A stretch of 54,446 bases of DNA from Candidatus Ruminimicrobiellum bubulum (GTDB lineage: Bacteria; Elusimicrobiota; Endomicrobiia; Endomicrobiales; Endomicrobiaceae): contig JAGCCP010000032.1 of NCBI GenBank assembly GCA_017651625.1, positions 1 through 54,446 on the forward strand, written 5' to 3'. Made by a program: the position numbers and the translations under genes. Shown piece by piece: positions 24,646 through 32,249 of the stretch. A model generated the notes under the pieces. The model searched no databases. It was not told the origin of the DNA and was given only the letters and a program-made list of their open reading frames with translations. Each line of letters starts with the position of its first letter. Within the stretch, counting starts at the first letter, position 1.

Positions 24646-25569
24646 TTATTTTAAAAACCCGTTGATAATATGTTCCTCAGCTTCATGTTCGGTTAAACCG
24701 AGTGTCATCAACTTTATAAGTTGTTCCCCTGCGATTTTACCGATAGCAGCTTCGTGAATTAGTGCCGCATCTATATTGTTTGCTTCAAGTGATGGAATTG
24801 CCAATATTTTACCTTCATCCATAATTATGGAATCGCATTCGGTATGACCGCTGCAACGATTGTTTCCGGTAAGTTTAACTTCAAATTTTTGATAAGATTT
24901 TTCTTTTGCTACCGATCTTGATACTATATCCGCCGTTGAACCTTCACCGTCCAAAGAAACATTATAACCGCTTACGGCTTGTTGATTGCCGTGAGTTAAA
25001 AGTCTTTCTCTTACAACAAGTTTCGAACCTTTATTAAGTTTTGCTGTTGTTTGTCTGTTAGTGTTATCTACTCCCTTAATTTGTACCATTTCCATTTCCA
25101 TGCAACTGTTATCTTCCAAATAAACTTCAGTTCCGGGATTTAAAATTCTTTTACCTGTTCCGGTACCCGATCCGAAATGTTTTTCAACATATTTTACTTT
25201 AGAGTTTTTGCCTACATAAAATCTGTGAACTCCGTCATGTTGTGAATCCTGGCTGCCGCAATTGTCTATACCGCAACCGGCAACTATAACAACATCACAA
25301 TTTTCACCTATATAAAAATCATTATAAACAACTTCTTTGTATCCGCTGTCACTTAAAACTACGGGAATATGTACACTTTCGTTTCTTGTGTTATCTTTTA
25401 TTCTTATGTCTATTCCGCTGCCTTCTGTTTTTGTTTGTATATCAATATTAGCGGTAGTATTTCTGCCTGCAAGTTTGCCGTTAGCTCTAAAATTGTATGC
25501 TCCCATAGGAACATCATGCAAATCGGCAACTTCAGCTATTAATCTTTTTTGTATTTCGTTCATTTCCAT
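24646..25569 (-). CDS. sufB: SufB/SufD-family scaffold of a minimal Suf (SmsCB-like) system
   Basis: A 307-residue SufBD-family protein, much shorter than E. coli SufB (~495), and paired with a lone SufC. This matches the minimal two-gene Suf/SMS system of anaerobes and archaea, where a SufB-like homodimer assembles Fe-S clusters on a SufC ATPase. The beta-helix core with CDVVIVAGCGIDNCG and the C-terminal SLEANNIDAALIHEAAIGKIA segment (conserved His and Glu) are typical. TAGGAG supports the first ATG. It starts 13 bases after sufC. No SufS, SufU or SufE is nearby, so the sulfur source is not visible. Confidence 0.88.
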   Translation of the reverse strand: MEMNEIQKRLIAEVADLHDVPMGAYNFRANGKLAGRNTTANIDIQTKTEGSGIDIRIKDNTRNESVHIPVVLSDSGYKEVVYNDFYIGENCDVVIVAGCGIDNCGSQDSQHDGVHRFYVGKNSKVKYVEKHFGSGTGTGKRILNPGTEVYLEDNSCMEMEMVQIKGVDNTNRQTTAKLNKGSKLVVRERLLTHGNQQAVSGYNVSLDGEGSTADIVSRSVAKEKSYQKFEVKLTGNNRCSGHTECDSIIMDEGKILAIPSLEANNIDAALIHEAAIGKIAGEQLIKLMTLGLTEHEAEEHIINGFLK

Positions 25570-25582
25570 ATCTTTGATGCTC

Positions 25583-26311
25583 CTAATTTAGTTTTGCACA
25601 AGTTGTAACTGCTGATTCGGTTCCTAAAATTTTCGGTAAAATTTCGTCTCTTGAACCTTGCATTGTTATTTTACCGTCTGCAAGAACAAGAATTTCATCT
25701 GCGATATCCAAAATTCTTTCCTGATGAGAAATAACAACGATTGTTCCGTTATTAATATTTTTTCGCATAGAATTAAATATCTTTGTTAAATTTTGAAAAC
25801 TCCACAAATCTATTCCCGCTTCCGGTTCATCGAAAACGGAAATTTTCGATTGCTTTGCAAGAATGGTAGCAATTTCTATTCTTTTAAGTTCTCCGCCGGA
25901 TAAAGAAGAATTAACTTCTCTTCTTATATATTCGCCTGCACACAAACCTACTTTACTTAAATAGTTGCATGCCTGTTCCAAACTTAAAGTTCCTTTAGAA
26001 GCGATTTTTAACAAATCGTAAACTTGTAATCCTTTAAATTTTACGGGTTGTTGGAAAGCATAACCTATTCCGGATTTTGCTCTGTCGGTTATACTTTTAT
26101 CCGTGATATCCGTTTCGTCAAACAAAATTTGTCCCTGCGTGGGAATTACTATACCTGCAATTATTTTTGCAAGTGTAGATTTCCCGCTGCCGTTAGGGCC
26201 TGTAATAACTATAAATTTATTATTATTGAATTTTATATTAAGGTTTTTTAATATTTCTTTTTTCTGTCCGTTCACCATAACATCAAAAGAAATATTTTTT
26301 AGTTCTAACAT
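25583..26311 (-). CDS. sufC: SufC-type ATPase of the Fe-S assembly system
   Basis: A 242-residue ABC ATPase that powers the SufB scaffold. Walker A GPNGSGKST (38-46), Q-loop AFQQPVKFKG, signature SGGELKRIEIA (about 136-146), Walker B ISVFDEPEAGIDLW (the DEPEAGID form is characteristic of SufC) and switch His in VISHQERIL. The frame extends four codons to a TTG, but those codons contain the GGAG ribosome site, so the ATG of MLELKN is the start. The upstream spacer separates it from bioB and contains a repeat module. Confidence 0.95.
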   Translation of the reverse strand: MLELKNISFDVMVNGQKKEILKNLNIKFNNNKFIVITGPNGSGKSTLAKIIAGIVIPTQGQILFDETDITDKSITDRAKSGIGYAFQQPVKFKGLQVYDLLKIASKGTLSLEQACNYLSKVGLCAGEYIRREVNSSLSGGELKRIEIATILAKQSKISVFDEPEAGIDLWSFQNLTKIFNSMRKNINNGTIVVISHQERILDIADEILVLADGKITMQGSRDEILPKILGTESAVTTCAKLN

Positions 26312-26357
26312 GTTGCTCTCCAAAAATTATTATTAAATGTTTTCATATTTTATCAAT

Positions 26358-26440
26358 ATAAAAATTGCTTTGCAATTTTTGAAGAACAGAAGTTTGCAGG
26401 ATTGGATGATTGGAAGTAAATATATAAAATTTGCATTTAG
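26358..26440. repeat. Palindrome plus octamer-repeat module, degenerate (copy E)
   Basis: AAAAATTGC-TTT-GCAATTTTT (26360-26380) is followed by GATTGGAT/GATTGGAA octamers and a decayed AAAATTTGC...GCAATTTT core. The last part overlaps the final codons and stop of bioB. Confidence 0.55.
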
Positions 26441-27393
26441 CAATTTTCCAAGCCTAATCGTTTAATCGTCTTAAAATCTTCATCTATTGAAGTACCGGAT
26501 GTTGTAAGCATATCACCGGTAATTGTGGCATTTGCTCCGGAAGAAAACATTGATACACCTTTATCTTTGAACAAAAGTCTTCCGCCGGCAAGACGAATAA
26601 ATGCATCGGGTAAAATAAATCTTGCTATTGCAACTGTTCTGTTAATTTCTTCTTGCAACAAAACTTTGTTATTTTCAAAAGGTGTGCCGGGTATAGGATT
26701 TAAAACATTTATCGGAACGGACTTTATACCGAGTTCATAAATATCAAAAAACATATCTATTCTGTCTTCAAATGTTTCCCCTAATCCGAAAATTCCGCCG
26801 CTGCAAATTTCAAGTCCGGCTTTCTTTGCAAGATTTATTGTATTTATTTTATCATCATAGGTATGTGTAGAACATATATTGGGGAAAAATCTTCTTGATG
26901 TTTCCAAGTTGCAATGATATCTTGTAACACCCGCCTGTTTTAATTTTACAAGCTGTTCATAAGACAAAAGTCCCATGGAAGCACATAACAAAATATCACA
27001 TTTGTTTTTTATATCTTTATAAGTTTGGCAAACGGAATCTATTTCAGTATCGGAAAGTTTTTTACCCGATGTAACAATGGAAAATCTTTTAACCTTTTTA
27101 TCTGCATTATGTTTTGCTTCTTTAAATATATTTTGGCTGTCAAGTAAAGGATACTCTTTTATGCTTGTTTTATAATGTGAAGATTGTGCGCAAAATTTGC
27201 AGTTTTCACTGCATTTACCGCTCTTACCGCTGACTATTGAACACATATCAAATTTGTTACCGCAAAACTTTTGTTTTATTTTTTCGGCACATAAAGAAAT
27301 CTCTTGTAAGTTTGTACTTACAAGAGATAAAGCTTCCTGTTTTGTTATATGATAATTTTCATTTAGAATCTTATTCGTTAACTGTTCAAGCAT
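26437..27393 (-). CDS. bioB: Biotin synthase
   Basis: Radical-SAM enzyme inserting sulfur into dethiobiotin. The 318 residues are normal. The [4Fe-4S] ligands are Cys61, Cys65 and Cys68 (GKCSENCKFCAQSSHY). The [2Fe-2S] site residues are represented by CASMG, HCNLETS (conserved Cys after YHCN) and the Arg of FIRLAGGR. It sits 17 bases after a barrel-protein gene. No other bio genes are present, so it may act on imported dethiobiotin or with a distant operon. The stop codon lies within a repeat module. Confidence 0.96.
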   Translation of the reverse strand: MLEQLTNKILNENYHITKQEALSLVSTNLQEISLCAEKIKQKFCGNKFDMCSIVSGKSGKCSENCKFCAQSSHYKTSIKEYPLLDSQNIFKEAKHNADKKVKRFSIVTSGKKLSDTEIDSVCQTYKDIKNKCDILLCASMGLLSYEQLVKLKQAGVTRYHCNLETSRRFFPNICSTHTYDDKINTINLAKKAGLEICSGGIFGLGETFEDRIDMFFDIYELGIKSVPINVLNPIPGTPFENNKVLLQEEINRTVAIARFILPDAFIRLAGGRLLFKDKGVSMFSSGANATITGDMLTTSGTSIDEDFKTIKRLGLENC

Positions 27394-27410
27394 ATAAAGT
27401 TATTTATTTT

Positions 27411-28256
27411 TTATATAGTAAATCTGTAACCCACACTCACAATAATTGTCGTTTGTCTTACATCTGTTTTTTCCGATCCCGGTACGGTTTTTATCTTTCC
27501 GAAATTCGTTGCATAATTAACATCTAACAAGAAATGCCATATATCTATACCGCAACCTGCACCCCAATACAATCCGTCTTCCGTTTCGAAAGCATTTTCT
27601 ATTCTCATAAAGCCATAACCGATTTGACCGTATATATACACATTTCTGATTATATCGCTGTTAAATTGAAGAGCTTTTGATTTTAATGTTAAGTAAGTAT
27701 TTGTAAATGCTACTTTATATTCTCCATCCGGTCCCGATATAACTGCACCGTCTTTTTTCAATTCGGAATCAAAAATATTGTAAGCACCAATACCTAAACC
27801 TACAAAAGAATTCACATAAGCTAAAATTTCTATACCTGCCGTATATACATCGTCAACTTCTACGGCTTCTCTATCAATTTCAGGTTCTGCATTTAGAGTT
27901 CTACCTACTTTTATTTCTATTTCACCGTTTGAAACATTAGAATTGGAATAATTAAATATTTTTTTACTTTCGGATTTTTTTGCTTCGGAAGAATCTTTTT
28001 TTGTTTTAGCAGTTTTTGCAGCGGACGATTTCTTTCCTTTTTTTACTTTTACTACCTGTTCAGTTTTTTCTTCTACAGGTTCATCAAGATCAAGTTCGGA
28101 ATCATATCCTTCAATTTCTTCCGCAATAGTTTCGGCAGGAGCTACAGTTGTTGTGGCCGGTGAACTTTTTGCTGCTGAAACAACACCTTCTTCACAAAAG
28201 ACAGGAACTGCAAATGCTAACAACAAAGCAACCGTTAAAACTATACTTTTTTTCAT
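27411..28256 (-). CDS. Small outer-membrane beta-barrel protein with Lys/Glu-rich linker
   Basis: 281 residues. A cleavable signal peptide (MKKSIVLTVALLLAFAVPVFC) is followed by a low-complexity Lys/Glu/Ala/Ser linker to about residue 110, then a barrel-like domain with alternating strands and the repeated elements TNTYLTLK, VYIYGQIGYGF, GLYWGAGCGI and a C-terminal VSVGYRFTI that resembles a BAM-recognised beta-signal. These elements recur in three other proteins in this window. The upstream Met (five codons earlier) overlaps the GGAG ribosome site, so MKKSI is preferred. Function unknown. The linker, unique to this member, could span the periplasm or contact peptidoglycan. Confidence 0.75.
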   Translation of the reverse strand: MKKSIVLTVALLLAFAVPVFCEEGVVSAAKSSPATTTVAPAETIAEEIEGYDSELDLDEPVEEKTEQVVKVKKGKKSSAAKTAKTKKDSSEAKKSESKKIFNYSNSNVSNGEIEIKVGRTLNAEPEIDREAVEVDDVYTAGIEILAYVNSFVGLGIGAYNIFDSELKKDGAVISGPDGEYKVAFTNTYLTLKSKALQFNSDIIRNVYIYGQIGYGFMRIENAFETEDGLYWGAGCGIDIWHFLLDVNYATNFGKIKTVPGSEKTDVRQTTIIVSVGYRFTI

Positions 28257-28324
28257 CTGTTCGTTCTCCATTATAAAGGAATATTCTTCCGTAATTACTA
28301 CTTGCTAATTACTACTTGTTGCTC

Positions 28325-28900
28325 TTATTTTCTGCTTCCCGGTTTTATTGGTTTTGAACCGTCTTTACATAATGGACACTCTTCCTGCTTATAACTTTTA
28401 ACTTCCAAACTTAACAACGAAAATCTTGGAACACCGAAATCTACTTTACCTGCACTTCTATCTACTAAAGAGCATACTGCAACAATTTCGGCTCCTGTTT
28501 CTTTCAAACTTTCTATAACTTCTCTTGTGGAAAGACCTGTTGTTATAACATCTTCTACCACAAGAACTTTTTCACCTTTACTAACGGAAAAACCTCTTCT
28601 TAATGTAACTTTACCGTCAACTCTTTCGGTAAATATTGCTCTCGTTCCGAATGCTCTGCCCATTTCATGACCGATTATTACTCCGCCCATTGCAGGCGAA
28701 ACTACAACATCTATATCTTTTACTACCTGAGTAATTTTTTCTTTCAAGTTTTGTGCCAAAACTTGTGCAACTTCCGGATGTTGCAATATAAGTGCGGACT
28801 GGAAATATGTATCGGAATGTAATCCGCTCGATAACAAAAAGTGACCGTTTAATAATGCATTATGTTTTTTGAACAACTCTTTCATTTCTTCCATTTCCAT
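28325..28900 (-). CDS. pyrE: Orotate phosphoribosyltransferase
   Basis: Makes OMP from orotate and PRPP. 191 residues. The PRPP-binding signature VLVVEDVITTGLST is at 112-125, and FLLSSGLHSDTYFQ at the N-terminus binds the ribose-phosphate. The C-terminal QEECPLCKDGSKPIKPGSRK carries a CxxC pair, also known in PyrE of other anaerobes. AAGGAG precedes the first ATG. It follows pyrD-pyrF on the same strand, with a repeat module in between. Confidence 0.97.
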   Translation of the reverse strand: MEMEEMKELFKKHNALLNGHFLLSSGLHSDTYFQSALILQHPEVAQVLAQNLKEKITQVVKDIDVVVSPAMGGVIIGHEMGRAFGTRAIFTERVDGKVTLRRGFSVSKGEKVLVVEDVITTGLSTREVIESLKETGAEIVAVCSLVDRSAGKVDFGVPRFSLLSLEVKSYKQEECPLCKDGSKPIKPGSRK

Positions 28901-28910
28901 TATAATCTCC

Positions 28911-29043
28911 TTGGATGATTGGAAGATTGGATGATTGGAAGATTGGATGTTAAATTGTAAAATTTGCTTTGCAAATCTTGTTATTATTTAATATTTCCAC
29001 TTTACTTCTAATCTTCTATTCTTCTAATCTTCTATTCTTCTAA
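28911..29043. repeat. Palindrome plus octamer-repeat module (copy B)
   Basis: The pyrF/pyrE spacer. The left arm alternates GATTGGAT and GATTGGAA. The core TGTAAAATTTGC-TTT-GCAAAT-C-TTG is followed by TTATTATTTA (28957-28990). The right arm alternates TTCTAATC and TTCTATTC up to the pyrF stop codon. The arms are inverted relatives, so the whole module can fold into one long hairpin. Confidence 0.75.
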
Positions 29044-29687
29044 TTTATCCCCTTAATTGATTCATAAATATTCTTTGCAACTTCTACAGGATTTTCGGCC
29101 TGAATTATAGGCCTTCCGACAACTATAAAATTTGCACCCGCTTTAACCGCACTTTCGGGAGTTGCCACTCTTTTTTGGTCATCCTGAACTTTAACAGGTC
29201 TTATTCCGGGAGTAACAACTTCAAACTCTTTACCGCAATTTGATTTTATTGTTTCTATTTCAAGCGGTGACGATATAACTCCGTCAACACCGCACTCTTT
29301 AGCAAGTTTTGCCCTTCTTACAACTTCTTCGGGAGTTGTAACCTGACTTGTTAAAACGGTTACTGCCCAAATTTTCGGTCTGTTTTCTACGGATGTTGCA
29401 AGTTTCAACATTTCTTCACCGCCGCAAGAATGAACGGTTAAACTGTAAACTCCCAAATCTCTTGCAGATTGTACCGCTCTTTGAACCGTTGCCGGTATAT
29501 CGTGAAACTTTAAATCTAAAAACACTTTTTTACCGTTATCGTTTATCATCTTTATTATTTCTTTACCGGACTGTAAAAAAAGTATCGGACCAACCTTAAA
29601 AACATCTATATACGGGCTTAAATCTTTAACTAATTTTTCAGCTTTTTTAAAATCAAAAACATCTAATGCCAATATGGTTTTGTTCAT
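29040..29687 (-). CDS. pyrF: Orotidine 5'-phosphate decarboxylase
   Basis: Final step of UMP synthesis. 215 residues, the short PyrF type. The catalytic DxKxxD array is DLKFHD (Asp58, Lys60, Asp63), and VTPGIRP and VVGRPI form the phosphate-binding loops. The start overlaps the pyrD stop by four bases (ATGA-type coupling). The end abuts repeat copy B. Confidence 0.97.
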   Translation of the reverse strand: MNKTILALDVFDFKKAEKLVKDLSPYIDVFKVGPILFLQSGKEIIKMINDNGKKVFLDLKFHDIPATVQRAVQSARDLGVYSLTVHSCGGEEMLKLATSVENRPKIWAVTVLTSQVTTPEEVVRRAKLAKECGVDGVISSPLEIETIKSNCGKEFEVVTPGIRPVKVQDDQKRVATPESAVKAGANFIVVGRPIIQAENPVEVAKNIYESIKGIN

Positions 29688-30589
29688 AATTTAACCTTAC
29701 CTTGCAACTCTTTAATATTCTTTATTTTTCTGTCTTTCAAATATTTTTCAAGACCGGCACACGTATTTTCAAATACTTTAGGTTCTACCAAAACTTGTGT
29801 TCCGATGCTTACACAAGTTGCACCTGCAAGAACAAATTCTATAACATCATCACTGTTTGTTATTCCTCCGCACCCTATTATAGGTATGGATACTTTTTGG
29901 AAAGCGTCAAACACGCACCTTAAAGCCATAGGTTTTACACAAGGGCCTGACATTCCGCCTTTAACGGTGGAAAGTTTCGGTTTAAATGTATTTATATCTA
30001 TAGCCATTGCCGGAAAAGTGTTTGTTAATGTTACGGCATCCGCACCGCAATTTTGTGCCGTAAGTGAAAGTGCCGCAATATCTTGTACCTGCGGTGACAA
30101 TTTCGCAATTATAGGAAACATTGATATATGTTTTACACTTTTTATTATGTTACTTAAAAGTTCAACATCCTGGGAAATGATTGTCTTTTTCAAGTTCGGG
30201 CAAGAAAGATTTAACTCTATTGCAGATATTTTCGGGTACCTGTTAAGTTCCATTACAGTTCTTGCATAATCACTCACACATGCACCTGCAACACTTACTA
30301 TTACAGGAACTTTTAATTTCAATATTGCATCCAACTTCGTTTCTATAAACTTCTTTACACCGATATTTTGAAGTCCGATAGTATTAAGCATACCGCTTGC
30401 AACTTCAGCAATTCTGGGTTGCGGGTTTCCCAACCTTTCTTCCAAAGTTATGGTTTTTGTTACTATGGCACCGATTTTTGTTATATCGATTAAATCAGTT
30501 AGTTCGTTACCATAACCGAACGTTCCCGATGCGGTAAGCAACGGGCTTTTCATTTTTATTCCTAAAAAATTTGTACTTAAACTGTTCAT
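29684..30589 (-). CDS. pyrD: Dihydroorotate dehydrogenase, class 1B type
   Basis: FMN enzyme oxidising dihydroorotate to orotate. 301 residues. ASGTFGYG near the N-terminus, NLSCPNLKKT, and phosphate-binding GCGGITNSDDVIEF and ATCVSIGTQVL identify the cytosolic class 1 fold. Length and sequence fit class 1B, which normally uses PyrK as an electron-transfer subunit. No pyrK is adjacent, so the electron acceptor is open. It leads pyrD-pyrF-pyrE and starts about 40 bases after a TIGR04076 gene. No strong ribosome site is visible. Confidence 0.94.
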   Translation of the reverse strand: MNSLSTNFLGIKMKSPLLTASGTFGYGNELTDLIDITKIGAIVTKTITLEERLGNPQPRIAEVASGMLNTIGLQNIGVKKFIETKLDAILKLKVPVIVSVAGACVSDYARTVMELNRYPKISAIELNLSCPNLKKTIISQDVELLSNIIKSVKHISMFPIIAKLSPQVQDIAALSLTAQNCGADAVTLTNTFPAMAIDINTFKPKLSTVKGGMSGPCVKPMALRCVFDAFQKVSIPIIGCGGITNSDDVIEFVLAGATCVSIGTQVLVEPKVFENTCAGLEKYLKDRKIKNIKELQGKVKL

Positions 30590-30630
30590 AACGGTATTAT
30601 TATATATTTTAAGAGTATTTTTTTCAATTA

Positions 30631-30933
30631 TTATTCCATGGTTTCAATATAAAAACTTACGGGACGAAAACCATCGTTACAAGATATCATTGCGGAATGT
30701 TTGTTTTTCATCCATCCGTCAAAAAAGTTGCCTCTGCCTTCGGCAAGTTCTTTAACGAACTTTTCCATACTTTCCCATGCACTGTCACAAAGATGTTCGG
30801 GTTTTTGTGCATTTACGGAAATAAAAGTGTCACCTACTTTTAAATCGCAAGTATGTTCTATCGGATTTTCATATTTTTCTATTAAATCTTTATATTGGGT
30901 TTGCTTTAAAACGGTAATTTTTACGGATTTCAT
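30631..30933 (-). CDS. TIGR04076 family protein
   Basis: A 100-residue protein with the pattern of the TIGR04076 family: MKSVKITVLKQT at the start, a central CDLKVGDTFISV, a single-Cys-Trp region HLCDSAWESM, GGNFF-like GRGNFFDGWM, and CNDGFRPVSFYIE at the end. The family is widespread in anaerobes and its function is unknown; conserved cysteines suggest metal or cofactor binding. It lies between rdgB and pyrD on the same strand, two bases from rdgB. Confidence 0.75.
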   Translation of the reverse strand: MKSVKITVLKQTQYKDLIEKYENPIEHTCDLKVGDTFISVNAQKPEHLCDSAWESMEKFVKELAEGRGNFFDGWMKNKHSAMISCNDGFRPVSFYIETME

Positions 30934-30935
30934 AA

Positions 30936-31532
30936 TTATTTTAAAGATAAAAACTTATTTTTGAAATCTTTAAGAGCCATTGCTCTATGACTGATTTGAT
31001 TTTTAATTTCTTCTCCAAGTTCTGCAAACGTTTTTTCATATTTGGGAACATAAAATAAAGGATCATAACCGAACCCGGTAGTTCCGGACAAACTTTCGGC
31101 AATATATCCTTTTATTTTACCTTCTCCGAGTATTTTTACGTTGCCTTGCGGATCACTTAAAGCAATAACACATCTGAATTGTGCTTGCCTGTTTTCCATT
31201 TGAACACCGTTAAGTGCTTTCAATAATTTGTTATTGTTATCCGCATAAGAACAGTTTTCACCGGCATATCTTGAAGAATATACTCCCGGTGCACCGTTCA
31301 AATAATTTACTTCAAGTCCTGTATCATCTGCTATTGCCCATGAATTAAAATATTTTGCAACTTCGGTTGCTTTTTTTATTGCATTATCTTGTAACGTTTG
31401 TCCGTCTTCAACAACTTCCGGATACTTTTCGAAATCGGTCATCGGTTTTATTGTTACAGACAAATCTTTTAAAATATCTTTTATTTCCACAACTTTATGT
31501 TTGTTTCCCGTTGCAAGTATTATTTCTTTCAT
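30936..31532 (-). CDS. rdgB: XTP/dITP pyrophosphatase
   Basis: House-cleaning Ham1/RdgB enzyme that removes deaminated purine nucleotides. 198 residues. Motifs: ATGNKHKVVEI at the N-terminus, ADDTGLEVNYLNGAPGVYSSRYAG with the metal-binding acidic residues, and the C-terminal FGYDPLFYVPKYEKTFAEL and SHRAMAL. It directly follows rph (one-base gap), a common pairing. Confidence 0.97.
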   Translation of the reverse strand: MKEIILATGNKHKVVEIKDILKDLSVTIKPMTDFEKYPEVVEDGQTLQDNAIKKATEVAKYFNSWAIADDTGLEVNYLNGAPGVYSSRYAGENCSYADNNNKLLKALNGVQMENRQAQFRCVIALSDPQGNVKILGEGKIKGYIAESLSGTTGFGYDPLFYVPKYEKTFAELGEEIKNQISHRAMALKDFKNKFLSLK

Positions 31533-31533
31533 T

Positions 31534-32220
31534 TTAAATTTTCCCTAATGCTTTTTTCTGTGCTTTTATTACCTGGAATATTCCTGTTTTTGCACTGTCT
31601 AACATCTTATCCAAGTCTTTTCTTGAAAAAGTGTGACCTTCCGCCGTTCCCTGAACTTCAACAAGGTCTCCGTTATCAAGCATAACAACATTCATATCTA
31701 TATCTGCAACATTATCTTCTTTTGCGGACAAATCCAACACCATTTGTTTACCTACAAAACCTACACTTATTGCCGCTAAAAAACCTTTTAAAGGTAATGT
31801 TTCTATCAATTTTTGTTTCTGTAATTTTTTAAGTGCAAGAGCAAGTGCTATAAAACCGCCGTTAATAGATGCGGTTCTTGTTCCGCCGTCTGCTCTTATA
31901 ACATCACAATCTATAGTTATTGTTCTTTTACCTAACTTTTCCAAATCCACACAAGCTCTTAAAGATCTGCCTACGAGTCTTGATATTTCCTGTGCTCTTC
32001 CGTTTTGTAATTTCTTTCTTGAAATTCTATCGTTACAAGATCTCGGCATCATGGAATATTCGGCAGTTACCCAACCTTGTTCTCTTTTTTCCGCTTCTAT
32101 AAAAGGCGGAACTTTTTCTTCAACGGTTGCAACGCACAAAACTTTTGTTTCGCCTAAAGAAAACATACATGAACCTTCGGCATGTTTTAAATAATTTTTT
32201 ACTATTTTAATCTTTCTCAT
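31534..32220 (-). CDS. rph: Ribonuclease PH
   Basis: Phosphorolytic 3' exonuclease trimming tRNA precursors. The 228 residues include GETKVLCVATVE, the phosphate-binding RxxRGR-like region near NDRISRKKLQNGRAQEISRLVGRSLRA, and the catalytic-site CDVIRADGGTRTASINGG. GGGG precedes the ATG. It sits between valS and rdgB on one transcript. Confidence 0.97.
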   Translation of the reverse strand: MRKIKIVKNYLKHAEGSCMFSLGETKVLCVATVEEKVPPFIEAEKREQGWVTAEYSMMPRSCNDRISRKKLQNGRAQEISRLVGRSLRACVDLEKLGKRTITIDCDVIRADGGTRTASINGGFIALALALKKLQKQKLIETLPLKGFLAAISVGFVGKQMVLDLSAKEDNVADIDMNVVMLDNGDLVEVQGTAEGHTFSRKDLDKMLDSAKTGIFQVIKAQKKALGKI

Positions 32221-32249
32221 TTTTTCCCCGCAATTACTAATTTATCGTT

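Noticed and set aside
28911-29043. CRISPR-like array from the repeated GATTGGAA units
   Set aside because: The units are 8 bases with no spacers, and the right half is inverted. No cas gene is present. They are tandem repeats in a palindromic module.
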